64,000 nucleotides of DNA from Brevibacillus fluminis (GTDB taxonomy: Bacteria; Bacillota; Bacilli; Brevibacillales; Brevibacillaceae), in NCBI RefSeq assembly GCF_003710825.1, contig NZ_RHHQ01000015.1:1-64000 (forward strand), read 5' to 3'. Positions 15,522 to 23,782 of this stretch are shown here, piece by piece. Numbering within the stretch: the first letter of the stretch is position 1; each line of letters starts with the position of its first letter. Made by a program: the position numbers and the translations under genes. The notes beneath the pieces were generated by a model. It ran no database searches and was not told the DNA's origin. It saw nothing but the letters and a program-made list of their open reading frames with translations.

Positions 15522-15550
15522 TTGAATAAACAGGCACAACTCGATATAAT
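15522..15550 (+). promoter_or_regulatory. Promoter embedded in a terminator, for the gene at 15689
   Basis: TTGAAT (15522-15527), 17-nt spacer, perfect TATAAT (15545-15550). It overlaps the 5' half of the hairpin at 15529-15603, so transcripts started here would not carry the complete hairpin. Confidence 0.6.
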
Positions 15551-15603
15551 GGGAAGAGGACAAGCGCTTTCCATTATTTTACTCGGGAGCGTGCCTGTTT
15601 TTT
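15529..15603 (+). terminator. Two-tier hairpin terminator of the 60-residue gene
   Basis: The outer stem AACAGGCAC (15529-15537) pairs with GTGCCTGTT (15591-15599). The inner stem ATAATGGGAAG (15546-15556) pairs with CTTTCCATTAT (15567-15577) with one G-U pair. A T-run reaches 15603. It is unusually long for a simple terminator. Confidence 0.65.
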
Positions 15604-15604
15604 C

Positions 15605-15651
15605 GTGCAACCGCAGCCCCGCCAAAAGCATGGCGTAGCCAGGTTTTCTAA
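15605..15651 (+). repeat. Dispersed intergenic repeat, copy C (partial)
   Basis: A 47-bp fragment covering only the GCAACCGC segment and the GCCAAAAGCATGGCG dyad through GGTTTTCTAA of module 1. The AT-rich 5' dyad is missing. It begins directly after the T-run of the preceding terminator. Confidence 0.8.
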
Positions 15652-15688
15652 ACCCCATACGACAAACCAAACATAGTAGGTGCGTAAG

Positions 15689-15865
15689 ATGAAACTGATC
15701 AAAGGAAATCGTTATCTCATTACGTATACGAATGGTCGTAAAATTGAAGGAATATTTGAGGAAGTCAAATACTTCGGTGGGAAAATATTCGCGCTGTGGC
15801 TCAATAGCGGCGGGAATCCGCTTTATGTGATTTATGGCGATGTGAAAAAAATTGAAAGACGGTAA
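15689..15865 (+). CDS. Small hypothetical protein (58 residues)
   Basis: ATG 15689 follows TAGTAGGTG; GTG 15680 is an in-frame alternative. The product is basic and strand-rich (KGNRYLITYTNGRKIEGIF...YVIYGDVKKIERR) and could form a small SH3- or Sm-like barrel, but no family is recognised. It has its own promoter (15522-15550) and terminator (15885-15929). Confidence 0.6.
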   Translation: MKLIKGNRYLITYTNGRKIEGIFEEVKYFGGKIFALWLNSGGNPLYVIYGDVKKIERR

Positions 15866-15884
15866 AATCCAAGCAGATGTGTGG

Positions 15885-15929
15885 CCCAGGAATCGTGTTC
15901 CGAAGGAGGAGACGATTTCTGGGTTTTTT
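15885..15929 (+). terminator. Terminator of the 58-residue gene
   Basis: CCCAGGAATCGT (15885-15896) pairs with ACGATTTCTGGG (15912-15923), and six T residues end at 15929. Repeat copy B starts at 15931. Confidence 0.8.
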
Positions 15930-15930
15930 A

Positions 15931-16015
15931 TACAGATAAGATTTTATAAAATTCTTATCCAGTATAAGTGCAACCGCGGCTTAAGCCAAAGGCTTGGCGT
16001 AGCCAGGTTTTCTAA
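15931..16015 (+). repeat. Dispersed intergenic repeat, copy B (short form)
   Basis: An 85-bp module-1 copy with the TACAGATAAG start, the AT-rich dyad, AGTATAAGTGCAACCGCGGC and the GCCAAAGGCTTGGCG dyad ending in TTTTCTAA. It sits immediately behind a terminator T-run. Confidence 0.85.
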
Positions 16016-16022
16016 TGTGAAA

Positions 16023-16050
16023 GGGGCTTTGCCCGAATCGGCAAAACCCC
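16023..16050 (-). terminator. Hairpin after the DinB gene
   Basis: GGGGCTTTGCC (16023-16033) pairs with GGCAAAACCCC (16040-16050). Read leftward it follows the DinB stop by 24 nt but has only a short T-run, so its strength is uncertain. Confidence 0.5.
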
Positions 16051-16073
16051 AGCGACCCAATATCTTGCAACGC

Positions 16074-16598
16074 CTAAGCGCCAACGAATTGATCCAGCCG
16101 CTCTTTCTGGCGGAGGTGATGTTTGAAATGCATGTCGACCAAATGATACCATTCAACGGCGCTTAAATGGCCCAAACGCGGATGCGAATAGCGCTGCTCC
16201 GATGAAATGGTAGACAGTGTTGGTTCTACCTCGCGCATTTTTTCCACGAGCGCATGCAGGCGCTGCTTGAGTTCTTCCGGTGCATGTTCATTGGACGGGG
16301 CGTACTGGGCGGAGGCAGGGACTTTGATCTGGATCGGCGGGAATTGACCCAAGGCAAAAATATGCGCACCCGCTTCCGATTTTTCTGCTCCGATAGTTCC
16401 TTGTCCAAGGGCACATGCTTCCACTGCTTTCAGCTGCATGTAGTTTGCGCTATGAAGCAGATGATCGTACATTTGCCCAATCGACCATTCGTCATCGGCA
16501 GGTTTTTTCGCCAGCGCTTCTGCTGTATAGCGTTCCAGCTCATTCATATAAAAGGCAGCGGTCTCTTCAAACTTTTGCAAGATCGTTTTCGTATCCAT
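16074..16598 (-). CDS. DinB superfamily protein
   Basis: A 174-residue four-helix DinB/YfiT-type protein. It has the conserved DEWSIGQMYDHLLHSANYM segment near residue 37, and HLSAVEWYHLVDMHFKHHLRQ near the C-terminus, where three His residues normally bind a divalent metal. The biochemical role of most members is unknown; some are thiol-dependent transferases. AAAGGAG lies about 12 nt upstream of the start at 16598. An in-frame Met at 16631 has no ribosome site. It is a single gene facing left. Confidence 0.8.
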   Translation of the reverse strand: MDTKTILQKFEETAAFYMNELERYTAEALAKKPADDEWSIGQMYDHLLHSANYMQLKAVEACALGQGTIGAEKSEAGAHIFALGQFPPIQIKVPASAQYAPSNEHAPEELKQRLHALVEKMREVEPTLSTISSEQRYSHPRLGHLSAVEWYHLVDMHFKHHLRQKERLDQFVGA

Positions 16599-16729
16599 GA
16601 TTACAGCACTCCTTTGATCGTTTGTCTTCATAGTAGCAGACTGCTGCTGACAACAGTATGTCAGTAGTGATTGAGCAAGGGGAAAAAGTTTTCGACAAAA
16701 ACTGCCTAGAGAGCGGCCCTGTTTCCATG

Positions 16730-16770
16730 AAAAAACCGGCTGTGCGAGAGTATCCTCACAAGAGCCGGCT
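16730..16770 (-). terminator. Terminator of the NamZ-deacetylase gene
   Basis: Read on the minus strand, CCGGCT near 16770 pairs with AGCCGG, with inner TGTGAG/CTCGCA pairs, and six T residues follow. Confidence 0.8.
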
Positions 16771-16794
16771 CGATCTATCGGGTGTGAAGCGTGT

Positions 16795-18822
16795 TTATTT
16801 GACGTGTGCTACGGTAGGAACGTCCGCGCTCAACGTTTGGAACGTATAGCCTTGCTGTTTCAGGAACTCGATTACAGCAGGGAGCGCTTCAACCGTCGGC
16901 ATTTTCGGCGTGGCATCATGCATCAAAATCACGACCTGCTGCTTTTTCTTGACCTGTTGCTTCACCTGCTGAAGGGCGGAAGCGGCCGTATAATGATTGG
17001 TCGAGGCATCGCCGTTACTGACATTCCAGTCGATGAAATGATAACCTTTTTGGTTCATTTCAGCTTTGATGGCGCTCATGACCGGTTTGGCTTTGCTATA
17101 TTGCGCAGTATCTTGGTATTTCAGGCTGACCGTGTTTGTGCTGCCACCCGGATAGCGGAACACCGTAGGCTCGACACCGATGGCGTCTTTGATCATCTTG
17201 TTGCCCAGCTCCAGGTCATTCAGAAACGCACTTGGACTTTTGTAGATCGTCTGGTAGTTGTGCGAGTATGTATGGCCTCCGATTGTATGGCCTTCTGCGA
17301 GTGCGCGCTGCAAGATTTTTTCTCTTCCCTTCACGTTCCGTCCGACGACGAAGAAAGTAGCTTTGATGTTATCTTTCTTTAAAATGTCGAGGATTTTCGT
17401 CGTTACAGGCGATGGTCCGTCGTCAAAGGTCAGATACGCCACTTTTCCGGCAGGTTTTGTCTGCGGTACAGTCGTAGCAGGCGGTTTTGTCGCCGGGGTG
17501 TTGGTGCCGGGCTTGGTAGTTGACCCCGAATTGCTTGGCGTGGCTGGCTTCGGCTGCTGATAAGGACGGAACAGTTTTGCCGGTGCCGCAACGATTGGTT
17601 TGTTATAGACAGGCGCCATGACGACATAAGGTGTGTCGCTGTAGATCAGGTACTTTTTGCGCAACTCTGCGAAAGAGGCGAGCTGCGGTGCATACGATTT
17701 GACGATTTGTTCAGGGCTCGCGTTTTTCTCCAGCAGCGCAGCAATCTTGTTCGTCCCCAAAGCCAAGTCAAACTGGGTGGGGGCACCGTTGCTTTTCGGC
17801 AGCGTGAAATGTGCGAGCGAATGCGCATACGCGATTGCGTACAGCCCCGTTTTGGCCGGATTGAACAAGCGGGCGTCAAAAATATTTAGCCGTACGCCAC
17901 CGGAGGTTCCGTGGGTCTCAGGAACGAATACGACGCCAGGAAGTCCCGCAAAATTCAAAAGGTTAGAATACTGCTGGGAATCGATTCCGGGACCACCAAT
18001 CCAGGCGTAGTGGTCCTCTTGGGTCATGGCAAATCCATCTGTCAGGCCAGCGGCCATGCTGCTGATAACTGCTTGCAGGTCGGGCAGGTCAGGCGTACTT
18101 GGCACCCAGGCCAAACCTGTATCGGTAAATTGCTTGCTGCGCGTGTATCCTTCCATCGGGATGACGATGAGGTTGGCGCCGATTTTGCGATTGAAAAACT
18201 GGGCCAGCTCGCCGATGGTCATACCGTGCGCAAGAGGCAGGTTGTCGATGCCGATTGCGGATTGGTAAGGGTCCTCAAGGATTGGCCCCTCCATCGTGAT
18301 CCCGCCGAGCGGGTTGGGGCGGTCCAGAACGATGACCGGTTTGCCGGCGTCGCGCGCTGCCTGCAAGTAGATGTACAAGCTGGCGAGATAAGGAGAGGTG
18401 CGCGATCCGGAATCCTGCAGGTCTACCAAGAACACGTCGATATTGCTAAACATCGCTTTAGTAGGCGCTACAGTTTTTGCATTCAGGGAGTAGACGGGAA
18501 TGTGGAGCGCAGGATGCGTATAGGACGCTTTCTCCTGGTTTGCTGTGGTTTTTCCATCCAAACCGTATGCAGGGGCGAATAAAGCATGCAAGGAAACGGA
18601 GGGGATCTGCCGCACTAAGTCAATGGTGCTGGCGCCCGTGCTGTCGACACCGGTCTGGTTAGTCAAAAGGCCAATGCGCTTTCCTTGGAGTAGCTGCATG
18701 AAGTGATTTTGCAAAACTTCATTGCCTAGTTTGATCGAAGCTGAATTTGCGAAACCGCCATTTGGAGGAATCGTTGCCAGAATGGCGACCATCATGAAAA
18801 ACACCAATAATTTCTTAATCAT
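16795..18822 (-). CDS. Secreted NamZ-like exo-muramidase fused to a CE4 polysaccharide deacetylase
   Basis: A 675-residue exported protein. A signal peptide (about 1-28) is followed by a DUF1343/NamZ domain (about 30-425; LLTNQTGVDSTG, DLQDSGSR, LDRPNPLGG, HGMTIGELAQFFNR, AWVPSTPDLP). A Pro/Thr/Lys linker (about 425-458) leads to a NodB-type CE4 domain (about 460-665) with TFDDGP (465-470), metal His 517 and His 521, RYPGGS and a late LMHDA. NamZ (YbbC) of B. subtilis removes terminal MurNAc from peptidoglycan fragments; CE4 enzymes de-N-acetylate glycans. The fusion suggests coupled wall turnover (inference). The ATG at 18822 has 8-nt spacing to AGAGG, better than ATG 18828. A possible -10 (TACAAT, complement of 18867-18872) lies upstream. 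Confidence 0.85.
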   Translation of the reverse strand: MIKKLLVFFMMVAILATIPPNGGFANSASIKLGNEVLQNHFMQLLQGKRIGLLTNQTGVDSTGASTIDLVRQIPSVSLHALFAPAYGLDGKTTANQEKASYTHPALHIPVYSLNAKTVAPTKAMFSNIDVFLVDLQDSGSRTSPYLASLYIYLQAARDAGKPVIVLDRPNPLGGITMEGPILEDPYQSAIGIDNLPLAHGMTIGELAQFFNRKIGANLIVIPMEGYTRSKQFTDTGLAWVPSTPDLPDLQAVISSMAAGLTDGFAMTQEDHYAWIGGPGIDSQQYSNLLNFAGLPGVVFVPETHGTSGGVRLNIFDARLFNPAKTGLYAIAYAHSLAHFTLPKSNGAPTQFDLALGTNKIAALLEKNASPEQIVKSYAPQLASFAELRKKYLIYSDTPYVVMAPVYNKPIVAAPAKLFRPYQQPKPATPSNSGSTTKPGTNTPATKPPATTVPQTKPAGKVAYLTFDDGPSPVTTKILDILKKDNIKATFFVVGRNVKGREKILQRALAEGHTIGGHTYSHNYQTIYKSPSAFLNDLELGNKMIKDAIGVEPTVFRYPGGSTNTVSLKYQDTAQYSKAKPVMSAIKAEMNQKGYHFIDWNVSNGDASTNHYTAASALQQVKQQVKKKQQVVILMHDATPKMPTVEALPAVIEFLKQQGYTFQTLSADVPTVAHVK

Positions 18823-19119
18823 AAGCATGTCCTCTTCCCCTAAAATCTGTCGCTTTCTGTATCTTAATTGTAATCCGTTTTGACGAAAAATGGGGATGAA
18901 AACGGCTCTTTTCGCAAAAAAAGGTGAAAAGACCTATTTGGGCTCGAATGCCCATAACTGTCTTGCCAAAAGGCTGTGATCCTCCTATACTCTGTAATGG
19001 AGTCAATCAAGTCAGACACCCGGAAGAGCCAAGTGCGTCTTCCGCCATCATGCCACTCGAAACTATCTTTTTCTTCTGCCGGTGAGAATCGCTCATCGGC
19101 ATTTTCTTTTAATGGGCAC
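18823..19119. other. Intergenic stretch, mostly unassigned
   Basis: Apart from the possible promoter of the muramidase-deacetylase gene near 18867-18872 (minus strand), no gene, riboswitch or repeat is recognised in this span. Confidence 0.4.
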
Positions 19120-19168
19120 AAAAATACGTTTACGGCAAAATGAGAAAAAATGCCGTAAACGTATTTTT
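19120..19168. terminator. Perfect 18-bp inverted repeat, terminator of the acyl-CoA dehydrogenase gene
   Basis: AAAAATACGTTTACGGCA (19120-19137) and its exact complement at 19151-19168 enclose a 13-nt loop. A-rich and T-rich ends make it functional in either direction; it ends the leftward operon starting at 21583. Confidence 0.85.
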
Positions 19169-19185
19169 ATTGAAAAACACGCAGC

Positions 19186-20382
19186 TTATTCTTCGAATGG
19201 CCAAGCAGGGAGCATTTTGGACAGCGGCTTATCGCTTCGGTAGCCCAGAGCATATTCGGCTTGCATGATCGTATGGATTTCGCGAGTTCCCTCATAAATG
19301 ACAGGCGCCTTAGAGTTACGCAAAAAGCGCTCAACGGGGTATTCGTTGGAGTAGCCGTATGCACCATGGATTTGAACGGCATCATTTGCTGCTTCAAAGG
19401 CAGCGTCACACGCGATCCATTTGGCTAGGGAAGTTTCCTGCGTATTGCGCTTGCCTTCATTTTTGAGCCAGCCTGCACGGTACACGAGCATTTGCGAAAT
19501 CTCGAGATTAGCCGCCATTTTGGCGATCATTTGTTGGACGAGTTGGTGTTTGCCGATTTCCTTGCCGAATGTTTTGCGTTCATGGCAGTATTTCACGCTT
19601 GCCTCGAGGCACGCATCGATTAGTCCGCATGCACCCGCTGCGACCGTAAAGCGCCCGTTATCCAAAGCAGCCATTGCGATCTTGAAGCCTTCGCCTTCCT
19701 GGCCGAGCAGGTTTTCTTTCGGCACCCGAACGTCCTCCAAAAATACTTCGCCCGTATTGCCAGCGCGAATACCGAGCTTGCCCTTAATCGCTTTCGTGGT
19801 GACACCGGGGAAGGTGCGCTCGACGATAAAGCAGCTGATCCCGTGATGCTTCAAATCAGTATCGGTCTTGGCGAAAATCAAGAAATTGTCGGCTACATCG
19901 CAGAGGGAAATCCACGTTTTCGAACCGTTCAGCACATAACTGTCGCCATCGCGGCGAGCAGTTGTCAGCATGGCGGCTACGTCGGACCCTGCATTTGGTT
20001 CTGTCAGTCCGAAAGCACCGAGCTTTTCACCTTTTGCCTGCGGGACTAAATACTTTTGCTTTTGGGCTTCCGTGCCCCACTGCAAAAGCGTCATGCTGTT
20101 TAGCCCCGTATGGACCGAGACCGCCGTTCGAAACGCGGTGTCCCCGCGCTCCAGCTCCGCGCAAATGATGGCGAGTGTATTGTAATCCATGCCTGCACCG
20201 CCATATTGCTCAGGGATGCAGGAGCCCATCAAAGACAGGGCCGCAAGTCGTTTCAACACACTTGGCTCAAAATGACCTTCAGCATCCCATTTTTGAATGT
20301 ACGGGATGATTTCCCGATCGACAAACGTGCGCACCATTTTTTTCACTTCTACTTGTTCAGGGGACAGGGAAAAATTCAGCAT
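19186..20382 (-). CDS. Acyl-CoA dehydrogenase
   Basis: A 398-residue flavoprotein with the three-domain ACAD fold. FAD and substrate motifs are FGLTEPNAGSDVA (near 130) and KTWIS; the C-terminal helices hold YGYSNEYPVERFLRN and the likely catalytic Glu in VIYEGTREI. It oxidises acyl-CoA to enoyl-CoA, passing electrons to ETF. It follows a CaiB-type CoA-transferase by 13 nt in one operon, so the two probably act in sequence on one acid (for instance a dicarboxylic acid, as in glutarate degradation; inference). AGGAGG lies 10 nt before the start at 20382. Confidence 0.88.
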   Translation of the reverse strand: MLNFSLSPEQVEVKKMVRTFVDREIIPYIQKWDAEGHFEPSVLKRLAALSLMGSCIPEQYGGAGMDYNTLAIICAELERGDTAFRTAVSVHTGLNSMTLLQWGTEAQKQKYLVPQAKGEKLGAFGLTEPNAGSDVAAMLTTARRDGDSYVLNGSKTWISLCDVADNFLIFAKTDTDLKHHGISCFIVERTFPGVTTKAIKGKLGIRAGNTGEVFLEDVRVPKENLLGQEGEGFKIAMAALDNGRFTVAAGACGLIDACLEASVKYCHERKTFGKEIGKHQLVQQMIAKMAANLEISQMLVYRAGWLKNEGKRNTQETSLAKWIACDAAFEAANDAVQIHGAYGYSNEYPVERFLRNSKAPVIYEGTREIHTIMQAEYALGYRSDKPLSKMLPAWPFEE

Positions 20383-20395
20383 GTCATGATTCCTC

Positions 20396-21583
20396 CTAAA
20401 TGATTTGATTGCGTTTCATTTCATCAATCTGCAGTTCGGTATAGCCAAGCTCGCGCATGATGCTGTCGGTGTGTTCGCCATGGAGCGGGGGATGCCGCCT
20501 CATTTCAACCGGTGTACGGGAAAGCTTGAACGGGCTCCCGACTAGCCGGATGTGCTCAGCGGTCGGGTGGGCCATATCAACCACCATCTCGCGTGCCATT
20601 ACCTGCGGATCAGCAAACAAGGTGTCAAGCGTATTGATCGGCCCGTTCGGAATGTCGGCCCGATCGAGTGCTGAAAGCCACTCAGCGGCAGGGCGGCTGC
20701 ACAGCTGACTGGTGATGAGCGGGATTAGTTCGCCGCGGTTTCGCACGCGGTCGGCATTGGCGGCAAATCGCTCATCGCTGGCCAGCTGCGGCATGCCAAT
20801 GATTTCGGCAAAACGGGCAAACTGGCGATCATTGCCGACTGCGACGACGATGTCACGATCTTGGGTAGGGAATACTTGATAAGGAACGATGTTCGGGTGC
20901 TGGTTGCCAAGCCGCTTCGGCACATTGCCAGAGATGAGAAAGTTGCTGGCCACATTGACCAACGCCGCGATTTGCGAATCAAACAGGGAGATGTCGAGGC
21001 TTTGCCCCAGTCCAGTCCGGTCGCGGTCATGCAGGGCTGCAAGGATAGCGACAGCCGTATGCAAGCCGGTCAAAATGTCGGCGATTGCAACCCCTGTTTT
21101 CATCGGAGCACCTTCGGGTTCGCCGGTGATGCTCATCAGTCCCGCCATCGCCTGGATAATGAAGTCGTAGCCCGGCACTTCTTTGTACGGGCCGTTTTGA
21201 CCAAATCCGGTGATGGAGGCCATGATGAGCTGTGGATTTTCCTTGTGCAGCACGTCAAAGCCCAGCCCCCATTTTTCGAGGGTGCCGCTCTTAAAGTTTT
21301 GCACCAGCACATCGCTGCGCATGACCAACTGCTTCAATACATCCCGGCCTTGCTCGCTCTTCAAATCGAGCGTCAAGGCACGTTTGTTGCGATTGGCACA
21401 AAGGTAGTAGGCGCTTTCGCCACCGGTAAATGGCGGCCCCCAGGTGCGGGTTTCATCGGGGGAGCGTGGTCCCTCCACCTTAATAACCTCCGCACCCAGA
21501 TCGCCAAGCATCATCGTGCAAAACGGACCAGCCAACACTCTGGATAAATCAAGAATGGTGATACCCTCCAACGCGCCTGCCAC
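20396..21583 (-). CDS. CaiB/BaiF (class III) CoA-transferase
   Basis: A 395-residue class III CoA-transferase. GITILDLSRVLAGPFC at the N-terminus, GAEVIKVEGP, LTLDLKSEQG and the PGYDFIIQAMAGLM segment with the catalytic Asp match the family. It activates an acid by taking CoA from another acyl-CoA such as succinyl-CoA. AAAGGAGGG directly abuts ATG 21589, leaving no spacing, so GTG 21583 (6 nt) is the more likely start. A terminator-like hairpin in the leader (21601-21654) suggests conditional read-through. It is the first gene of a two-gene operon with the acyl-CoA dehydrogenase. Confidence 0.87.
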   Translation of the reverse strand: MAGALEGITILDLSRVLAGPFCTMMLGDLGAEVIKVEGPRSPDETRTWGPPFTGGESAYYLCANRNKRALTLDLKSEQGRDVLKQLVMRSDVLVQNFKSGTLEKWGLGFDVLHKENPQLIMASITGFGQNGPYKEVPGYDFIIQAMAGLMSITGEPEGAPMKTGVAIADILTGLHTAVAILAALHDRDRTGLGQSLDISLFDSQIAALVNVASNFLISGNVPKRLGNQHPNIVPYQVFPTQDRDIVVAVGNDRQFARFAEIIGMPQLASDERFAANADRVRNRGELIPLITSQLCSRPAAEWLSALDRADIPNGPINTLDTLFADPQVMAREMVVDMAHPTAEHIRLVGSPFKLSRTPVEMRRHPPLHGEHTDSIMRELGYTELQIDEMKRNQII

Positions 21584-21600
21584 GAGCATCCCTCCTTTTG

Positions 21601-21654
21601 GAAAAAACAAAAAGCCAGTCAAACCGAGGTCGTCAAACCACGGTCGAACTGGCT
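21601..21654 (-). promoter_or_regulatory. Leader attenuator upstream of the CaiB gene
   Basis: On the minus strand AGCCAGT pairs with ACTGGCT (complements at 21648-21654 and 21613-21619), with inner ACCG/CGGT, followed by TTTTTGTTTTTT ending just before the ribosome site. No leftward gene lies upstream, so this intrinsic terminator is in the operon's own leader. Two GACAGCC direct repeats precede it and could take part in an alternative fold. Confidence 0.5.
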
Positions 21655-21874
21655 GTCATTCGCGGGCTGTCTTTCGAGCAGAAAGATCAAGCGAAAGTAG
21701 GCAGTTAATTTAAATAATTCAGAACATATCATCATTATGTACAATCTGGGGAAAGATGTCAACCTGTCTGATAGCTTTAGTTGGCAGAATTTTCAAGAGT
21801 CTCGCCATTTAATTGCGGAAATGCAGAAAACATTTTACAATATAGATTATTCTTATGAAGACCGAGGTTGCAAC

Positions 21875-22957
21875 ATGCGACTAACATCTATCCATAAAGT
21901 CATCGTTGGCGAACAAATTGCAAAACCGATTTACAGCGCGTCGGGAATCACTTTGATCGGTGAGGACGTTCATTTGACCCAGCGTATGATTGACCGCTTA
22001 AAAATGGCGAACATTTCGTATGTATATATCAAGGACAAGCGTTTTGAAGATCTGGTCATCCCCGAGGTCGTCAGTGAACAAACACGGCGCGAAGCCATGG
22101 GGACGATTCTCCAAACGTTCCAAGCCTTTCAGGCACAGCCTGCCACCTCCTACCGCAAACCGATCCAAACCGATTTGGGCCGCTCGTTTCGAAATGTGAT
22201 GGGTTCACTGATCGACGAGCTGAAGCATAACGAAGTAGCCCTTTCTTTATTGGGTAGTGTATGCGGTTTTGATCATTACGTGTTCACACACTCCTTTCAG
22301 GTGACGCTCTATGCGATCACAGTCGCATTGCGAAAAGGGTTCAATCAAAAGGAATTGATGGAAATCGGCCTTGGTGCCATTTTGCACGACATCGGCAAAA
22401 TGATGGTTCCGTATGAAATTTTGTCCAAACCCGGCCGACTGACCGAAGAAGAGTATTTCCTAATGAAAAAGCATGCTGAATACGGTTTTGAAATATTGCG
22501 CAGGCAAGATAATTTATCTCTCTTGACCGCACATTGCGCCTTTCAGCATCATGAGCGATTTGACGGCAGCGGGTATCCGCGCAACCTGACAGACCTTGAA
22601 ATTCATCCGTATGCAAAGATCATCGCAATCTGCGACGTTTATGATGCGCTGACCAGCAACCGTGCCTACCGAAACGCCATGCTTCCGCATGAAGCAATCG
22701 AAGTTTTGTACGCGGGGGTAGGGACCAACTTTTCCAAAGAGCTGGTCGAAGACTTCAAAAGCACGGTCGCACTTTATCCGCTCGGGATCAGTGTGGTGCT
22801 TACCACAGGAGAAACAGGCGTTGTAATCAATAATAGGGCAGAGCTGTCGAGCCGGCCGCTGCTTCGGATCTATAAAGGGCCGGACGGTCAGGACATCGAT
22901 CCGTATGAACTCGATCTGGCGAAAAATCTGCATATCATGATCGTTTCATGTGAGTAG
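21875..22957 (+). CDS. HD-GYP domain protein (c-di-GMP phosphodiesterase type)
   Basis: A 360-residue cytosolic protein. An N-terminal region of about 110 residues (MRLTSIHKVIVGEQIAKPIY...) is followed by an HD-GYP domain with HDIGK, HAEYG, HHERFDGSGYP (the GYP loop) and CDVYDALTSNRAYR. HD-GYP enzymes hydrolyse cyclic di-GMP using a two- or three-metal centre. ATG 21875 follows CCGAGG at 9 nt; the frame is open to 21737 but with no ribosome site. It is divergent from the CaiB operon. Confidence 0.85.
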   Translation: MRLTSIHKVIVGEQIAKPIYSASGITLIGEDVHLTQRMIDRLKMANISYVYIKDKRFEDLVIPEVVSEQTRREAMGTILQTFQAFQAQPATSYRKPIQTDLGRSFRNVMGSLIDELKHNEVALSLLGSVCGFDHYVFTHSFQVTLYAITVALRKGFNQKELMEIGLGAILHDIGKMMVPYEILSKPGRLTEEEYFLMKKHAEYGFEILRRQDNLSLLTAHCAFQHHERFDGSGYPRNLTDLEIHPYAKIIAICDVYDALTSNRAYRNAMLPHEAIEVLYAGVGTNFSKELVEDFKSTVALYPLGISVVLTTGETGVVINNRAELSSRPLLRIYKGPDGQDIDPYELDLAKNLHIMIVSCE

Positions 22958-22981
22958 GTAAAGAGGAGAATCTTAACTCGG

Positions 22982-23030
22982 CTAAAGTCACTTCACAAGC
23001 ACCATCCTACTGGTGAGGAGGTGACTTTAG
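22982..23030 (+). promoter_or_regulatory. Stem-loop enclosing the ribosome site of the YhcN-like gene
   Basis: CTAAAGTCAC (22982-22991) pairs exactly with GTGACTTTAG (23021-23030); the inner CACCA (23000-23004) pairs with TGGTG (23011-23015). GAGGAGG (23015-23021) lies between the two stems, and the ATG at 23031 follows immediately. Folding would block initiation. Confidence 0.55.
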
Positions 23031-23651
23031 ATGAGGGGCATCGCTGTTGCATTGCTGCTCGCACTTACCATTACCTCTGTGGCCATTTTCTATCCAGACA
23101 AGGAAGGGGCACGGGGGCCGCAGCAACTCCCTAAGTCAAAATTTGAAACGTACGGGTACAACTATAACGGTTCCGGTTTGGGTGTGGATAAAGGGGTAGC
23201 CCATCTGTACATGCAGGAGTCAAGGAAACGGATGGAGCCGGGATTGATTGACCAGCTGGAGAAACGGGCCGAGTCATTGCCAGGTGTGCTCGACATCAAA
23301 ATTGTCGCATATTTGGACAACCTGATCGTCGGCGTGTTGACAGACGGCCGGAATCATACGGATATGCGCAATACGGCTAACACTTACCCGAATAACCGAA
23401 GGACATTCGCTACCCGCATGCATGAGACGACGGATGGCTTTCACAAGGACATCATCCGTGTTTTGCGCCCTCGCCTTCAGGCGGAGTCCCGCTACAACAA
23501 CATTTATATCGCCACGCAGCCGGCTATGTATGAGCGGATTAGCGAATTTCACCAACGCATCCACCGGGGTGAAAAGCTGACCGATGATGAGTTCATCTCC
23601 CTGTTGAATGATATGGGCTACATTACCAGAGGTTACAATCTGGTGGATTAA
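23031..23651 (+). CDS. YhcN/YlaJ-like sporulation protein
   Basis: A 206-residue protein with an N-terminal hydrophobic export segment (about 3-20) but no lipobox cysteine, unlike classical YhcN lipoproteins. The body fits the YhcN/YlaJ pattern: a helix with LEKRAESLPGVLDIKIVAYLDNLIVGVL, then a second helix pair and NNIYIATQPAMYERI. Family members sit in the forespore inner membrane or coat and affect germination. The match is moderate. The start is fixed by a ribosome site held in a stem-loop. Confidence 0.6.
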   Translation: MRGIAVALLLALTITSVAIFYPDKEGARGPQQLPKSKFETYGYNYNGSGLGVDKGVAHLYMQESRKRMEPGLIDQLEKRAESLPGVLDIKIVAYLDNLIVGVLTDGRNHTDMRNTANTYPNNRRTFATRMHETTDGFHKDIIRVLRPRLQAESRYNNIYIATQPAMYERISEFHQRIHRGEKLTDDEFISLLNDMGYITRGYNLVD

Positions 23652-23782
23652 CACAGGCAAGCGGCCATTTCCATCGAGCATTTCGATCGGGATTGGTCGT
23701 TTTTGCATGTAAAGCGTTTGCAGGAATTCCCGGGGAAAAAGGGAATATGGTAGGTAAGGTAATGAGGAGAGTGAGCGAGCGG

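Noticed and set aside
21875-22957. Complete local c-di-GMP module with synthase
   Set aside because: HD-GYP and EAL enzymes are present, but no functional GGDEF cyclase was recognised anywhere in the window.
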